Position numbers and translations under genes: made by a program | The notes under the pieces: generated by a model | Database searches by the model: none | Seen by the model: the letters and a program-made list of their open reading frames with translations, nothing else | What the model was told of the DNA's origin: nothing | In this document: positions 12,531-23,735 of the stretch, in pieces | How the letters are laid out: each line of letters starts with the position of its first letter | How positions within the stretch are numbered: the stretch's first letter is position 1 | Origin: Talpa occidentalis | Lineage: Eukaryota; Chordata; Mammalia; Eulipotyphla; Talpidae | Assembly (NCBI RefSeq): GCF_014898055.3 | Contig: NW_023601433.1 | Location: 72,151,683-72,215,682, forward strand | Reading direction: 5' to 3' | DNA: 64,000 nt

Positions 12531-12724
12531 TTAAGTCTTACTGATAACATACAGTCTTATTACATGTGCCTCTAGTACATGTGAACTTGTGCATTCAAAT
12601 ATATGTACTTGGCAAAGTTAGCATATGGCAAGAGCATGAATCATTCTAATAATTTCAGCAATCCCAATGGCCCACTGCACTTAAGCACTTAGGCCTGGGA
12701 TGATTTGCAAAAGACGCTGAAAGC

Positions 12725-12955
12725 CTGAGTGCTGTCTGCTGCCAGACTCAGGGCTTCCGTCCCAACTCTGTCACTGAGAAGCTGTGTGACATGGGACACA
12801 TGGCTTTGCCTTTCTGTCCCGTGGTGTTCCCATCAGTGAAGTGGCTATACTGATAACACCTACCTCACAAGGCTGATTTGAGAACTGAGCCAAAGTGTAT
12901 AAGATACTCAGGGCAGTGCCTGGCATGCAGGAAGTGCCATACCAGCAAGCGTGCT
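12725..12955 (+). repeat. MIR
   Basis: CAACTCTGTCACTGAGAAGC, GTGTGACATGGGACA and GGGCAGTGCCTGGCATGCAG occur in MIR order. Confidence 0.75.
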
Positions 12956-13034
12956 GGCCTTTGTGATGGTGGTGAGGGGACAGGGTCTCCTCAGCATGAT
13001 TTCTACCTAAGATAAATAAGGTGGGTGAATTGGG

Positions 13035-13210
13035 GCAGTGTGGTCCTCGGACCAGCAGCACCCTCATAACCTGGGGATTGGTTAGCAGGTTATTCTTGGC
13101 CCCACCCCAGACTCACTGAATCTGAGCCTGGGTGGTGGAGCCCAGCCATCTGTGTTTTGACAAGCTCTCCAGGAGATTCTGATGCACACTCAAGTTTGAG
13201 AAGCATGGAA
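13035..13210 (+). mobile_element. MER5A-like hAT fossil
   Basis: GTGTGGTCCTCGGACCAGCA, CCCCACCCCAGACTCACTGA and GAGATTCTGATGCACACTCA. Confidence 0.8.
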
Positions 13211-13610
13211 TTTAAATACACTTGAAGTGGTATTTATCCCCTAAATATCAGCTAACATAATAATCAAGGCCATCACCTCTTGTCAGCAGTTTCCGGGATT
13301 TGCACAGGTGGTTTTGGCCTTGCACAGTGACTTGAACCTAACCCTATATGTTGTGACCCATTCTGCCATATTTTTTACTCCTTGCTCTATTATCATTGTT
13401 ATGTCATGCACGATCATGTCATATGCCCGATGCCTGGTGCTGAGAGCCTGACTCCATGAAGGACAGCTCTTTATTTTCAGTTACCTAATCCCTCCACTAG
13501 GACAGAAACCCATTTCCTCTACCCCCTTCACCACCCTCTGCCTCTTTTCTTCCTTTACCTCCACCGGTTTTGGGAAGGACCTTCAAGTCTCCACTCTCCT
13601 TCCCCTGCAG

Positions 13611-13754
13611 ATTCGCCGACTGGCCACCCAGTGCATCCAGAAGAACATGGCTGTGTTCCTAGCGGTCAAGGACTGGCCGTGGTGGCAGCTCCTTGGTTCC
13701 CTCCGGCCCCTGCTGAGTGCCACCACTGGGGATGAGCAGCTCCGTGCCAAGGAG
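13611..13754 (+). CDS. MYO18B: MYO18B exon C: neck end with DWPWW motif
   Basis: Encodes 48 residues, IRRLATQCIQ to DEQLRAKE, phase 0/0. CIQKNMAVFLAVKDWPWWQL combines a very weak second IQ-like helix with the WPWW signature found at the neck-rod junction of class II and XVIII myosins, just after which the coiled coil begins. Acceptor TCCCCTGCAG is strong. The donor GAG|GTTGGT is weak, lacking the usual A/G, A and G at +3 to +5, but it is the only site keeping the frame into exon D and the KE-EEL junction known for the family. QLLGSL after WPWW separates it from MYO18A, which I recall having KLF there. Confidence 0.95.
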
Positions 13755-14824
13755 GTTGGTCCAGATGGCAGCCAAGTGGCTGCTCCCTCCCCCACCCCCA
13801 CCTTATTTTTGCCTCCAGACCCAGTGTCTCCACCCCTGAAACTTCTTGATCTAGGAGTGTTTCACACCCCCAACCCCACCCTAGCACGTCCTCATGCCCC
13901 TTCCAGATGCCATCTCTCTGTCCCCATCAACAGAGAGCAGTCTTCGTCCTGTGCCCAGCTCCTTTCTGGGCTCGTGGGTGCTGGTTAAGTGGTGAAATCA
14001 TTGAGTCCTTTCTCTCCCTACCTCTCAGACAACACTCCTACTACTCTCCCTTCTACTCTGGTGACAGCTGCTGTAGACAGGTTATTTCCCTCCAGTTTTG
14101 ATTGACTCCTGGTCTATCCTGCCTGTTGTTTCTTTTTTTTTTCTTTTTTTTTTTTTTTGTGGGACCCTCGCCGGTGGGCGGGAATCGAACTGGTGCTGCA
14201 GAGGCTGCGGGCAGCCTCGAAACCCAGTGCTCAACCGCTGCGCCACCAGGGGAGGCCCTCCTGCCTGTTGTTTCTTTTGAAAAAATTAGCAAGAATACAC
14301 ACAGTTCCTTTCTTTCTTACACAAATGGTAGCATACTACATGTAGTCTTCTGCAACTTTCATTTTTCACTAAAAATTGTATTTTGAGAGTTACGCTGCGT
14401 CCATTTTTATGGAAATCTTCCTTGTTCTCTCTCCACGGCCACTTACCATGGTGTCCCATAGTTCTGCACCAGCCTGCTGTGGATGGGTGCTGAAATGGAT
14501 CCTAATGGTGGTATTGTAAGATAGCGTTGAGCTGCTGGCACTAAGTGTACTCCAGGAGGAAAGAGAGCATGCCCAGTCTCAGGTTCAGCAAGCGGTCCTG
14601 TTCCAAGGATTTGCATTCATACCTGCGCTGGTGTGGCCAGATGTGCATGAGCAGAGATGTTGGTATTCTGAAATGGTGAAAGAAAAATCCCTTGTAGGAA
14701 CTTAGCATCTGGGCATCAGATAGGCAGGCTGAGTCGCCTATTCCCTTACCCAGCCCCTTTTAACACATGCGGAACCAATACCTCTGGTCCTAAGTGGCTT
14801 TTGGTAAGGTCTTTCTTTTTGTAG
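13755..14824 (+). other. MYO18B intron C-D (1.1 kb)
   Basis: Non-coding. The main item is the short poly(A)-tailed SINE at 14137-14258. The remainder is repeat-poor. The acceptor tract TTTCTTTTTGTAG ends at 14824. Confidence 0.75.
14137..14258 (-). repeat. Short tRNA-only SINE with poly(A) tail
   Basis: On the minus strand it reads the tRNA-like head (CTGGTGGCGCAGCGGTTGAG, B-box GGTTCGATTCCCGCC) up to GGGTCCCAC and then passes directly into poly(A). The AAATAAA/TCTTT body of the other copies is missing. A perfect 20-bp duplication flanks it (14117-14136 and 14259-14278). Confidence 0.9.
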
Positions 14825-14914
14825 GAGGAGCTTACAACATTGAGAAAGAAGCTAGAAAAATCAGAGAAGTCACGGAATGAGCTCCGGCAGAACGCAGACT
14901 TGCTGGAGAGCAAG
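14825..14914 (+). CDS. MYO18B: MYO18B exon D: start of coiled-coil rod
   Basis: Encodes 30 residues, EELTTLRKKL to ADLLESK, phase 0/0. Acceptor TTTTTGTAG, donor AAG|GTATCT. The heptad pattern with L/L/L spacing and many K/E residues marks the first turns of the tail coiled coil directly after the WPWW segment. The acceptor reads TAG followed by GAG, a NAGNAG arrangement; use of the second AG would drop one glutamate, though a G before AG is a poor acceptor. The next exon is 13.8 kb away. Confidence 0.93.
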
Positions 14915-15029
14915 GTATCTCAGCCCTCCTGGGTGGGTTCCCTGTATGGGGTGGAGTCTGTGCCCAGGAGGGTGGTGCTGGCCTGGTGCTGTGCTCTGAG
15001 CTTTACAGACCTCCTCAAAAGTACCCTGG

Positions 15030-15165
15030 GAGGTGCATCTGCTATTGCCCCTACTCTACAGGGGAAGAAACTGAGGCTCTGGGGTATCAGACATCTTCCC
15101 GGCGTCACAAAACCAGCAAGTATAGAACTGAGATCAAACCCATATTCTCTGGCTCCAAAGGGAAG
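15030..15165 (-). repeat. MIR fragment
   Basis: CTACAGGGGAAGAAACTGAG and the following CTCTGGGGTATCAGA are antisense MIR wording. Confidence 0.65.
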
Positions 15166-15860
15166 ACTCTTAAATAAATCACAAAGATAAGAAATAAAAA
15201 CAAGCAAATGGACAGTATTAAAGTAATCAACTTCTGTTTATCATGGTATAAAATGACGGTAACACCACATACATGTAGATAAATTCAAAACAAAATTAAT
15301 GGGCCAAAAATGCTCAGAACATATCAAGAATTTCCTTAAATCAATTGCAAGAAGGCAATCACTCCATTAGAAAAAAAAATAAAGAGCAAAAAAATAGGAA
15401 TGGCCATACCTAAGAGGGTACTCTGGGCTAAGGGTTCAAATGTTCAGGAATTCCAACTAACATATAGACATGTGGAAATCTGCTCAGCCTAAGTAGCAGT
15501 CAGAAATGCAGATTACCCCACACTAGGTACCGCTTTACACTTGTGATCAGCAAAATCAAAAAGTCTGGTGTAACCAAGAGTTGGCCATTGATGTGCAGCG
15601 GCAGGAAGGCACATGCTGCTGGCGGGTGTGAGAATGGGTCTCAGCACAAGGAGGCTGAGGCTGCCCATCCCTGCGCTGCTCTGCCAGTGACTCTCCCCCG
15701 TGCCTCTATGGAAAGACCTCCCGCACAGCAGTGCTTGTCAAGCTGAAGAATGTAAAAACCCAAGTGGGACTCCATTGAGGGACTGGATGTGCACATTTTA
15801 TTATATTAAAAATTGAGTTACGGAAAGTGAACATGAATGAAGAGTAGGCCAACTATGGCC
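15160..15860 (+). mobile_element. Old L1 ORF2 fragment
   Basis: GAAATGCAGATTACCCCACA, ACCGCTTTACACTTGTGATC and AAATCAAAAAGTCTGG follow a known L1M ORF2 stretch in sense orientation. Confidence 0.65.
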
Positions 15861-16325
15861 CTGGGGCCCAATTTATGTTCCAGCCTTTATTATTTTTTTT
15901 AAAGATTTATTTATTTATGCATACAAGAGCTCGGGTACAGGCCAGGGATGCGGGGGTTGAGAGGATTCATCAGAGACAGCGTGGGGAGCCGAACAGGCAG
16001 ATCTACTGAAACACACTGCTGAGGGGAGCAGCGGGTGAGACAGGAGAGGTCTGCTGTGCCATGTGGGTTGCTTTTTGGCCAGGGATTGAACTCGTGCTGG
16101 AGAGGCTGCAGATTGCTTCATAGTGCAGTGCTTAACCCCTTGCACCACCAGGGAGGCCCCTCAGCCTGTTTCTTACAGTTTTATTGGCATGATGCCATGC
16201 CCATTCCTTTCTGTTTGGTTCTGTCTGCTTCCATGCCGTGATGGCAGAATTGAGTAGTTGTCACATGGGCTGTATGACCTCAAAGATTAAAAATATGTAT
16301 TATCTGACTCTTCATAGGAAAAATT
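15835..16325 (-). mobile_element. hAT-type DNA transposon fossil split by a SINE
   Basis: TAGGCCAACTATGGCCCTGG (15845) and TTTTATTGGCATGATGCCAT (16181) through TATTATCTGACTCTTCATAG are the two halves of a common hAT repeat (ends resembling CAGGGGTCGGCAAACT). Family not assigned; orientation is uncertain. Confidence 0.55.
15889..16160 (-). repeat. tRNA-derived SINE
   Basis: Antisense copy: AAAGATTTATTTATTTATGC at the tail end and CACCACCAGGGAGGCC at the head end. Inserted within a hAT fossil. It belongs to the variant with GTGGGTTGC in the middle. Confidence 0.9.
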
Positions 16326-16899
16326 TCCTAGAGATGCATCTATGAGCATGGGTTGCCCTGGAAAATATAATGCTGGAGGATAATGATGAAGTTACAAAAG
16401 AAAACCTAAAATATGACATTTTCCCTTTTTTAAATGCTGTGCATTAATGGGGACATATGGCTACATAGTTACGATGTGAAGATATTCATGGGGATAACAC
16501 CAACTTCAGTGTCATTCTTATCTCCCAGGGCATAGAAAGGGACTCAGGATTGGAGGGGGTGCTTGGGGGAGAGGGATGTGATGGTCTTGCCGATGTTTTC
16601 TTTCCTTAGTTATGTGTTGAGTCCATGGGCTGTGTCTGAGGACACGAGCCAGACAGTCCTGCCCCGAGGCGACTACTACAAAGACAGATTCATAAACAAA
16701 TCATTTCGCTCGTCAGTGCACTGTGGGTAGACCAAGCAAAGCTGCTCAGAACATGCTGTTCCACTTAGTCTGCTGGGGCTAAGGAGGCGGAGGCACTCGT
16801 CTGGAGCACAAAATTTAACAGGGTATTGTTAGTGTGCAGACTTAGGGGTATCTCAGGGACCTGAACTTGCATGCTTCAAAACGGGGCCTGGCCATCTGT

Positions 16900-17500
16900 G
16901 CACACAAAGACAAAGCATACTAAGTGCAAAAGAACTTTAATAGGATTAGTGTGCATGGAAAGATAAGAGAAAGATTAATAGTTTCCCAGTAAAACATCCT
17001 AAATTACCCTTTCAGTAAACACCTTGTGGGTAAACACCTAACTAGCCAGGATCAGCCCAAAGCAGGCCACTGAAACCTGAAATCTTGTTGCACGTCTAAG
17101 GTACCCTCTGGTGGGGAACCATCGGGAAGGGGTGAAAGGGGCCAGGCAAGTCTGGGACAAAAGAGCAAAATCAAAATACAGCTCAAGATAGCAGCCGCCA
17201 TTGTCAGCCTTCCCATGTGTCTCTTCCAAGTGTCTCTACGTGTCTCTTCTCCGTGTGTCTCCTTTTATGTCCCCACGTCCTGGTGCAAGTCCAAAGCCGA
17301 GAAGCAAGCTCGCCTATCTCCACGTTTCCTCTGTGTGCTCCAGAGTCCACCTGCCTCTGTGTTGTCTGGCTTCACCTGGCCACTCAGCTCCACCTGCTCT
17401 CTGCTCTCTAGTTCCCAGTGGCTCTTCCAAGGCCACTGCATGTAAATGGGGGCAGGGGACATGGTGCCCCCCTTTTTTGGAGATGCCTTTGTTATAGTGT
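16900..17500 (+). repeat. Unclassified dispersed repeat, copy 1
   Basis: Aligns by eye to 27035-27600 in the same orientation: TAATAGTTTCCCAGTAAAAC, CAAGTCTAAGGTACC-like GTCTAAGGTACC, CAGCCTTCCCATGTGTCTCT. It includes a run of TGTCTCT units. Could be an old LTR. Confidence 0.7.
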
Positions 17501-17824
17501 CAAAAAAATCAGCAAGATAGACACTATTTTAATGCAATAGGTTTTGAAATGTAAATTCATGCCAAAAATTTATGATGAACAAAATATCAAAATTTTAAAT
17601 AAATTTAAAATTTATGGCCCAGGACTGGGGTAAGGCAAATGAATTATGGTGGGATCCTGTTTTTATTTAAAAATTTGTTATTTTATTCATCATGGATTTT
17701 TGGCATTCATTTTGACATTCTTAAGTATAATGTGCAAATTTTATTTATCTTTATTTCTGAGTTTCGGGGTGCCCCCTTAAGTTTACCATCCTTAGTGAGT
17801 GGTTTTCTCACCTCATCCTTAGTC

Positions 17825-18098
17825 CTTTTTTTTTAAAGATTTATATTTATTTATGCATACAAGACCTGGGGTGTAGGTAAAAGGTGCAGGGAAGGTGAGA
17901 GGATTCACCAGAGACAGAGTGGGGAGCAGAACAGGCGGAGTGACTGAAATACACTGCTGAGGGGAGCAGCAGGTGAGACAGTAGAGGTCTGCTGTGCCAT
18001 GTGGGTTAGCTCCCTGCCTGGGCATTGAACTCATGATGCAGTGGCTGCAGATTTCTTCATAGTGCTGAGACTTAACCCCTTGTACCACCAGGGAGGGC
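17825..18098 (-). repeat. tRNA-derived SINE with target-site duplication
   Basis: Antisense copy from TTTAAAGATTTATATTTATT to ACCACCAGGGAGGG. The duplication CCTCATCCTTAGTC brackets it (17811-17824 and 18099-18112). Confidence 0.93.
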
Positions 18099-18154
18099 CC
18101 TCATCCTTAGTCTTAACTGAAGTCTTTTCCTTGAAGTCCTGGGTACCTTCCAGG

Positions 18155-18290
18155 ACTAAATTTATTCACTCATTCAACAAATATGTGTGAGCACCTCCCA
18201 TGTGTCACACATTCAACAAGGCACCTCAGTTATAGCCAGAGACAAGTCAAGTCCCTGACAGACTGCATGGCCATTTTTGCCTACATGGTT
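18155..18290 (-). repeat. L2 3' end fragment
   Basis: TTCACTCATTCAACAAATAT then GAGCACCTCCCATGTGTC is the antisense L2 terminus. Confidence 0.7.
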
Positions 18291-19424
18291 GAGGTGGGCT
18301 TCCCTGGGTTGAGATATTTGATTTTAGATATGAATTATTTGATTTAGTCATCTATGGGAAGATCTGGGAGAAGAGTAGCAATGACAAGTGCAAAGGTCCT
18401 GGGGCAACACAGAGTAATTATTTGTCAGTCCAGAGCTTTCTACACCCAAGAGACTATGGCTTATTATTACTAATGACATCTCTTGGTTTGGTTGATGGAT
18501 AATGTGACTTTAATTAGATTCATGAACAAACCAGCAGAACACATCCTTCTTCCTATGCTGATAGCCTAAGGAGGCTACTGGCTCACATGGGTATGCAGAA
18601 TGAAGTTTGGGGGGAGGACTGTATCTCTTCCATCTCTTCTCCCACTGGGATGGTGTCCACTCTCCCCACCATGGGCTCTCAGTCTGCTTACTCCATGCCC
18701 ACTCCCAGGACCAGGAAGGGGCAGGATCTCCTGGAAGGAACAGTCACATCTGCACGGAGTTAGGAGAATCTGGGTGGAGGTGCTGCACCTTGTGCCAGTC
18801 CTCTCTTCTGGACAAGACTGGAAGGAGGCGAGGAAATACACACACACATGCCTCACGTTCTCATCTGAGGCTCTGGAGAACAAGCAGCCTGACCTCTCTT
18901 GCTGGAAGTGGCAGCAAGCACAGAAGCAGAAGTGAAAAATTGGAGAGCTGTGGGTTGGTTGGAAATGTAGGTGACTTCCCTGTAGGAATTCCTTCCCACT
19001 GAGCTGACATTTGATATAGTAATTCATCACCAACTGTCAGGTCGAACTTGAGGGTTTGGGATGTATTCGCTGCAGTGGGAGACTTGGAAAGTGGGAAGAG
19101 GTGAACATCTTTAGCATATAGAGCCACAGCTTATGGGACATCAGAAGGAAGGAAGGGAACCAGGCTTCTGAGACTTGAACCAAACAAATAAGTGTTGGCA
19201 TCTACAGAATATTCTGTTCATGCTCTTTGAGTCTTTGTGTGACACGTGGTTACAAAGAGATGTTCGGGGCCTTGAAAAAGGTGAGATGAAAAATTGAAGC
19301 TAAGAAAATCAAATCATAAGGAATAACAGTTAAAGAGTATACAAAATTAGGGAAAGCATTAGGAAATAGAAATTTATCATTGGCCTCAGACTCATATTTC
19401 CATGATAGCTATTACATGCACTGC

Positions 19425-19640
19425 GCCCTGTGCCTGAAACACTTCCCTCCACCCCCTTCACCTGGTCGTCCTTTTTCATTCAATTCAGGTGGTACTTCCT
19501 CCAGGAAGCCTTCCTTGATGTTCTAAAGCTGGATTTGGCCCCCACTATTTGCTTCCAAAGGCCCCCTGCTTTCCCTCACTGCGTTTATTGAACCACCTCC
19601 CCTGTCCCAACTCCTAACACCATAGACTAGGGTTTTGGAA
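19425..19640 (+). repeat. L2 fragment
   Basis: GTACTTCCTCCAGGAAGCCT then TCCTTGATGTTCTAAAG is sense L2 wording. Confidence 0.7.
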
Positions 19641-19945
19641 ATGCTTGACCTTGACTTAAATACAGTCAAGTCTGTGTACACACTTGGTTTCTTTCATTTG
19701 GGTTGGTGACATTCTTGCTTACTATACGTTAACCCAAGTGGATATTGGGTTGTTCACAGTTTGAACTACCATGAGTAAGCCTGCTGAGAACATTCTAACA
19801 TGTGTCTGGGTGCATAGCTATATTCCTGTTAGGAATATACCTTGGGATGAAGTTGTTGGATATGAAGTTATCTCTGTGTTCTGTTTTAGTAGATAATTCT
19901 GAACAGTTAGCTAGAATGTATCAGTTTATATTCCACGGCAGTGGC
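19640..19945 (-). mobile_element. Old L1 fragment
   Basis: GGGTGCATAGCTATATTCCT and ATGAAGTTGTTGGATATGAA resemble antisense L1 ORF2; strongly decayed. Confidence 0.45.
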
Positions 19946-19949
19946 TCTG

Positions 19950-20640
19950 ATATAGGTCAGCAAGGGGCACTAAAACTGGCCAAGGCCTGAACAAAAGCAG
20001 CTAAGATGGTATCTTCCTGCTACAGAAGATGCACAGCTCCTCTCCAGAACAATAGGCCATGTGTCCAAGATGGCATCTTTCTGCCTCTGCTGACCTGGAG
20101 CACGCAGCAGCCAGACTCTGGGCCAGGTTCCAACTCACGAAGACAGCAAAAGATGCTACAGGAGACACTCCTGGAGATGCCTGGATGCCCCAGCGCAACA
20201 GACTAGCAACACTCAAAACAGCAGCTTCAGCAGCTCAACGACCCAACAAATGGCCACACTCACACAGCTCAGCGCAGCTCCCAGCTTCTCTGCCAGGCTG
20301 TAACAGCAACAAAACTGGGAACAGTTTCAGTTGCTTGGCCACTTGCAAAGCCTCCAAACTTTCCTCTCTGAGGTGGCTGCTGGAGGCCTCCACGTTCAGA
20401 GGCCCACAACAGCCTTCTGGTAGACCAGCGCCTTGGGACCTGGAATCCGCTGACCCCAAATGCTGAAAATCTGGAAATACTGAATTCTGGAGGCTGAATG
20501 AATCCACTCCCCCTTCTGCAGTCCCTTACATTACTTATCCATCTCCCTACCACAAAATGCGATACTTTTTAGCGTTATCCCTGGGGCTATCCTCACCAGC
20601 AACCCCCTCCAGGGGGCTCCACCTGTCAGTCTTTGGCTTT
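19950..20640. repeat. GC-richer block, LTR-like, unclassified
   Basis: Contrasts with its flanks in composition and contains phrases such as AGATGGCATCTTTCTGCC that are typical of retroviral LTRs. No tRNA primer site or retroviral gene follows. Identity unproven. Confidence 0.4.
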
Positions 20641-20658
20641 AGCCATCCTCAGCCTAAG

Positions 20659-20915
20659 ATTTTTTTTATTTATTTATACAAGAACTGGAGTACGGGCCAG
20701 ATGCGTGGGAGGGTGAGAGGATTCATCAGAGACAGAGCGGGGAACAGAACAGGCAGACTGACGAAATACACTGCTGAGGGGAGCAGCGGGCGTGGCAAGA
20801 GAGGTCTGTGCACCATGTGGGACCCTCGCCAGTGCCCGGGGATCGAACCAGCGCTGCAGAGGCTGTGGACAGCTTCACAGTGTGGCGCTCAACCGCTGCA
20901 CCACCAGGGGAGGCC
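20659..20915 (-). repeat. tRNA-derived SINE
   Basis: Antisense copy with B-box complement GGGGATCGAACC and the GGGACCCTCGCC variant; ends at CACCAGGGGAGGCC. Confidence 0.92.
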
Positions 20916-21042
20916 TGGTATGGTTTGTTTCTTATTTAGTAATTTTGGTAGTAGGGACAGGTGTGATTTCAATTTGCACCTTATCACAGGTTTTTGGCTG
21001 TCTGGTTATCTTCTTTGGTAAAGTGGTCTTCCAGGTCTTTTC

Positions 21043-21277
21043 TATTTTATTTTTATTTTTTTCACAGAAGAACTGGTGCAGGGGATGAGAGAATTCACCA
21101 GAGACAGAGTGGAGAGCGATGCAGGCAGATTTACTGAAACATACTGCTAAGGGAAGCAGCGGGTGAGACAGGAGAGGTCTGCTGCGCCGTATGTGGTTAG
21201 CTTCCTGGCTGGGGTGCAAATTCAGGCCATAGTGGTGATAGTGCTGAGACTTAACACCTAGGTCACCAGGGAGGCCC
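21043..21277 (-). repeat. tRNA-derived SINE, older copy
   Basis: Same body (GAATTCACCAGAGACAGAGT, GCTGAGACTTAACACC) but with more substitutions and a damaged B-box. A short CTTTTCT repeat lies at each side. Confidence 0.88.
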
Positions 21278-21784
21278 TTTTCTGTTGCTTTTCTTATTGA
21301 TTTGTAATAAGTTTTTAGCTCCTGCAGATAGTTTGGTTGTTGGACATATGCAGGACAGATCTTTTCTTCCACTCTGCAGCTTGTTTTTTATGATTGCAGA
21401 AATTTGAAGTTGTATTTGATTAAGTCTATCATCTCTTCAGAGCTGCCAAAGGATGAGAAAAAGGTGAAAGGGCTCCAGAATTCCCCAATTTCCATAGGTT
21501 GCTGTAGATGCACTTTTTGGTGTTTCATTCTATAATTATCACTTCTCTGATACACAAGGCTTTCCACCTATTTATATCTCTGAAATTGGGATGCATCACA
21601 CCCTAAAAATTGGCAGCACTTTCTTTTTATATATCCTATAATGGTGCATCTTTTCATCAACAGGGGCTTAGATTTGGTGAAATGTAGCATATTGGGGCCC
21701 AAGCAAGACTTAGTTTAAAGAAAGGGCGCTACCCTTTAACAGCACCCCCCCCGCCCCGCCTAGTTGCTATTAATTTTTATTGGT

Positions 21785-21870
21785 TGCTTTTACACTTTAA
21801 ACAGCATCAGAATCACTTGGGGATGCTGTGACCCCTGTGGCTCCTCTAGTCCCATCAACCAAGCATTGCA
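21785..21870 (+). mobile_element. MER5A-like piece
   Basis: AACAGCATCAGAATCACTTG followed by GGGATGCTG. Confidence 0.5.
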
Positions 21871-21954
21871 TCCAGGAACGAGTCTTGGGGGAGAGTCCCC
21901 ACCGCTTCTTACCAAGCCCCCAGGCAACCTGATGTAGGGGATCGTGCTGTGTCA

Positions 21955-22130
21955 GAGTAGCGGGTCCCAACCTTGAAAGCACATTAGAATCCCCTGGAGG
22001 TTGTGTGTGTGAATACAGATGGCTGGACTCTAGGTCAGTAGATTGGCTGGCCCCGGAGATTCTTTTTTTTTTCTCAGAAGTTCTCAGGATACTGCCGGTC
22101 TGAGGACCACACTTGTGAACCATTAGGTTC
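21955..22130 (+). mobile_element. MER5A-like hAT fossil
   Basis: GCACATTAGAATCCCCTGGA at the 5' side and CACACTTGTGAACCATTAGG at the 3' side. Confidence 0.7.
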
Positions 22131-23549
22131 CAAGGCAGATGTGGTTCTACTTCCATAAAAAGGAGTTTCTAATAACAGTCAGGAGAAGATACCCCTTCAG
22201 AGCAGGAAGCATGAAGACACCCCAGCCGGGTTCATGGCTCCTGCACCCTACCCACCCTACCCCCTTGTCTCAGTAGGGGGAGAAACAATTGATAAAAACA
22301 TCACTGAAACATGTTGTGCCTCATCAGTGAAAACTCCATTTGACTAAGCTTATTAAAAAGACAACATTATTGCAAAATGATTTAAGTGCTTCATTTGCAA
22401 AGGAGCAGAAGAGGATATGAGGAACCTCCAAGAAGCTGGCTATAAATATTCTTCAAGCGTGCAAAATCTGCCATGATGTAAAGTGGGGTTTTTTATTTTC
22501 ACAAGCAAGTAGGCCGTCTTTTTTGTGGGATGTATAGGAAGGCTGTGGGAGCCCCTGGGGGTGCTTTCTCCCCAATCCAAACTATATTCTAGATTTTCCC
22601 CAAGATCTTATTTTTTGCAAAAGGCTGAGGCACTTGCACTCTGGATAGCAGGCCTTCTTAGCCTGAGCTGTTTTATTTTTTGGTGAGGTCTTGCTGAGAG
22701 AATCCACCAGGCTTCAGTGGGACTGAAGATTCGGGTCCAAAAGTCCGTTTGCAAAACTGAGGGAGTTCGGTCCTGATGACCCCGAGGGTGCCTGGCACTT
22801 TATCTCAGGAGGGAAGGGTCCTGAGGTCCCATCGCACTCTTGACTGCTTGTTCCAAGCTCTGTGCCTGAAGGGAATGGACTGGGAAGCCCCCTAATCCCC
22901 TCCTTAAGGCTTTCTTGCTTCCTTTCTGACTGGGATGTTAGGGTCTCACTGGAGGAGGAGCTCCTTTGGGGGGACAGTGGCAGAGGCTCTATGGCCATCA
23001 TGTGGGCGAATTCATGGGTGATCACAGTGGAATGAAGCTCCACAGAGGAGAGCACCACAGGAATGGCCTTTCTGTGTGCCTCAATTTCCCCATATAAAAA
23101 CCAGCACCATAGCTCTTTCTCTACTTACCTTGCAACACAAGTGCATAGGCTCGGGACTGCACAGAGTAAGGGGTTATGGCACGATGAGCTGCCTGCTGTG
23201 TCTGGTATACTGGGGGAGGAGACAGAATGGGGGTTTACAGGCCCTTTTTGAGATAGAATTATGGACAAATTCTTGAAGGCTCTAAGCCTGTGTCATCATC
23301 CATAAATTGGTGACTGCAATGGTCAGGCTTGCTTCCTGGGGGCTGTGGCGAAGAGGTGTGTGTCATCATCACAGTGTACAGAGCAAGGCTTTGCACGCAC
23401 CATGACTACAGACATACACTTGAATTCTTTTCACCCTGTCCCAAGAAACAGTTCTTCAAAGATTACGACGTAGCCTAGCTATCTCTACACCCCTCAGAGC
23501 TTTCAATGCTAATTGAATGGACTAATATTGGATTTAATAATTAAAGCAA

Positions 23550-23735
23550 CCTTTAATGGGCAACATGTCTGTGCCAGATGCTGGGATAAATCCTTTAATT
23601 GCATTATCTAATTTCACCCTCCAATCACACTGTTAGGAAGATGTTTTTACTCCCACATTCTAGATAAAGAAAGTGAAGTCCAGAGAGTGGCAGACCTGGG
23701 ACTTGAATCCAGATCTGACAGACTCCGAACAGGCT
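23550..23735 (-). repeat. MIR
   Basis: TGTGCCAGATGCTGGGATAA, GATAAAGAAAGTGAAGTCCA and GGGACTTGAATCCAGATCTG in antisense order. Confidence 0.75.

Larger units (their letters stand above)
11853..13610 (+). other. MYO18B intron B-C (1.8 kb)
   Basis: Non-coding. Contains two MIR-type fragments (12430-12530 and 12725-12955) and a MER5A-like fossil (13035-13210). The last 150 bases are pyrimidine-rich and lead to the TCCCCTGCAG acceptor. Confidence 0.75.

Noticed and set aside
18575..19033. 152-codon open frame on the - strand
   Set aside because: No family resemblance; low-complexity composition in intron sequence.
20557..21021. 154-codon open frame on the + strand
   Set aside because: It lies across a SINE and its flanks.
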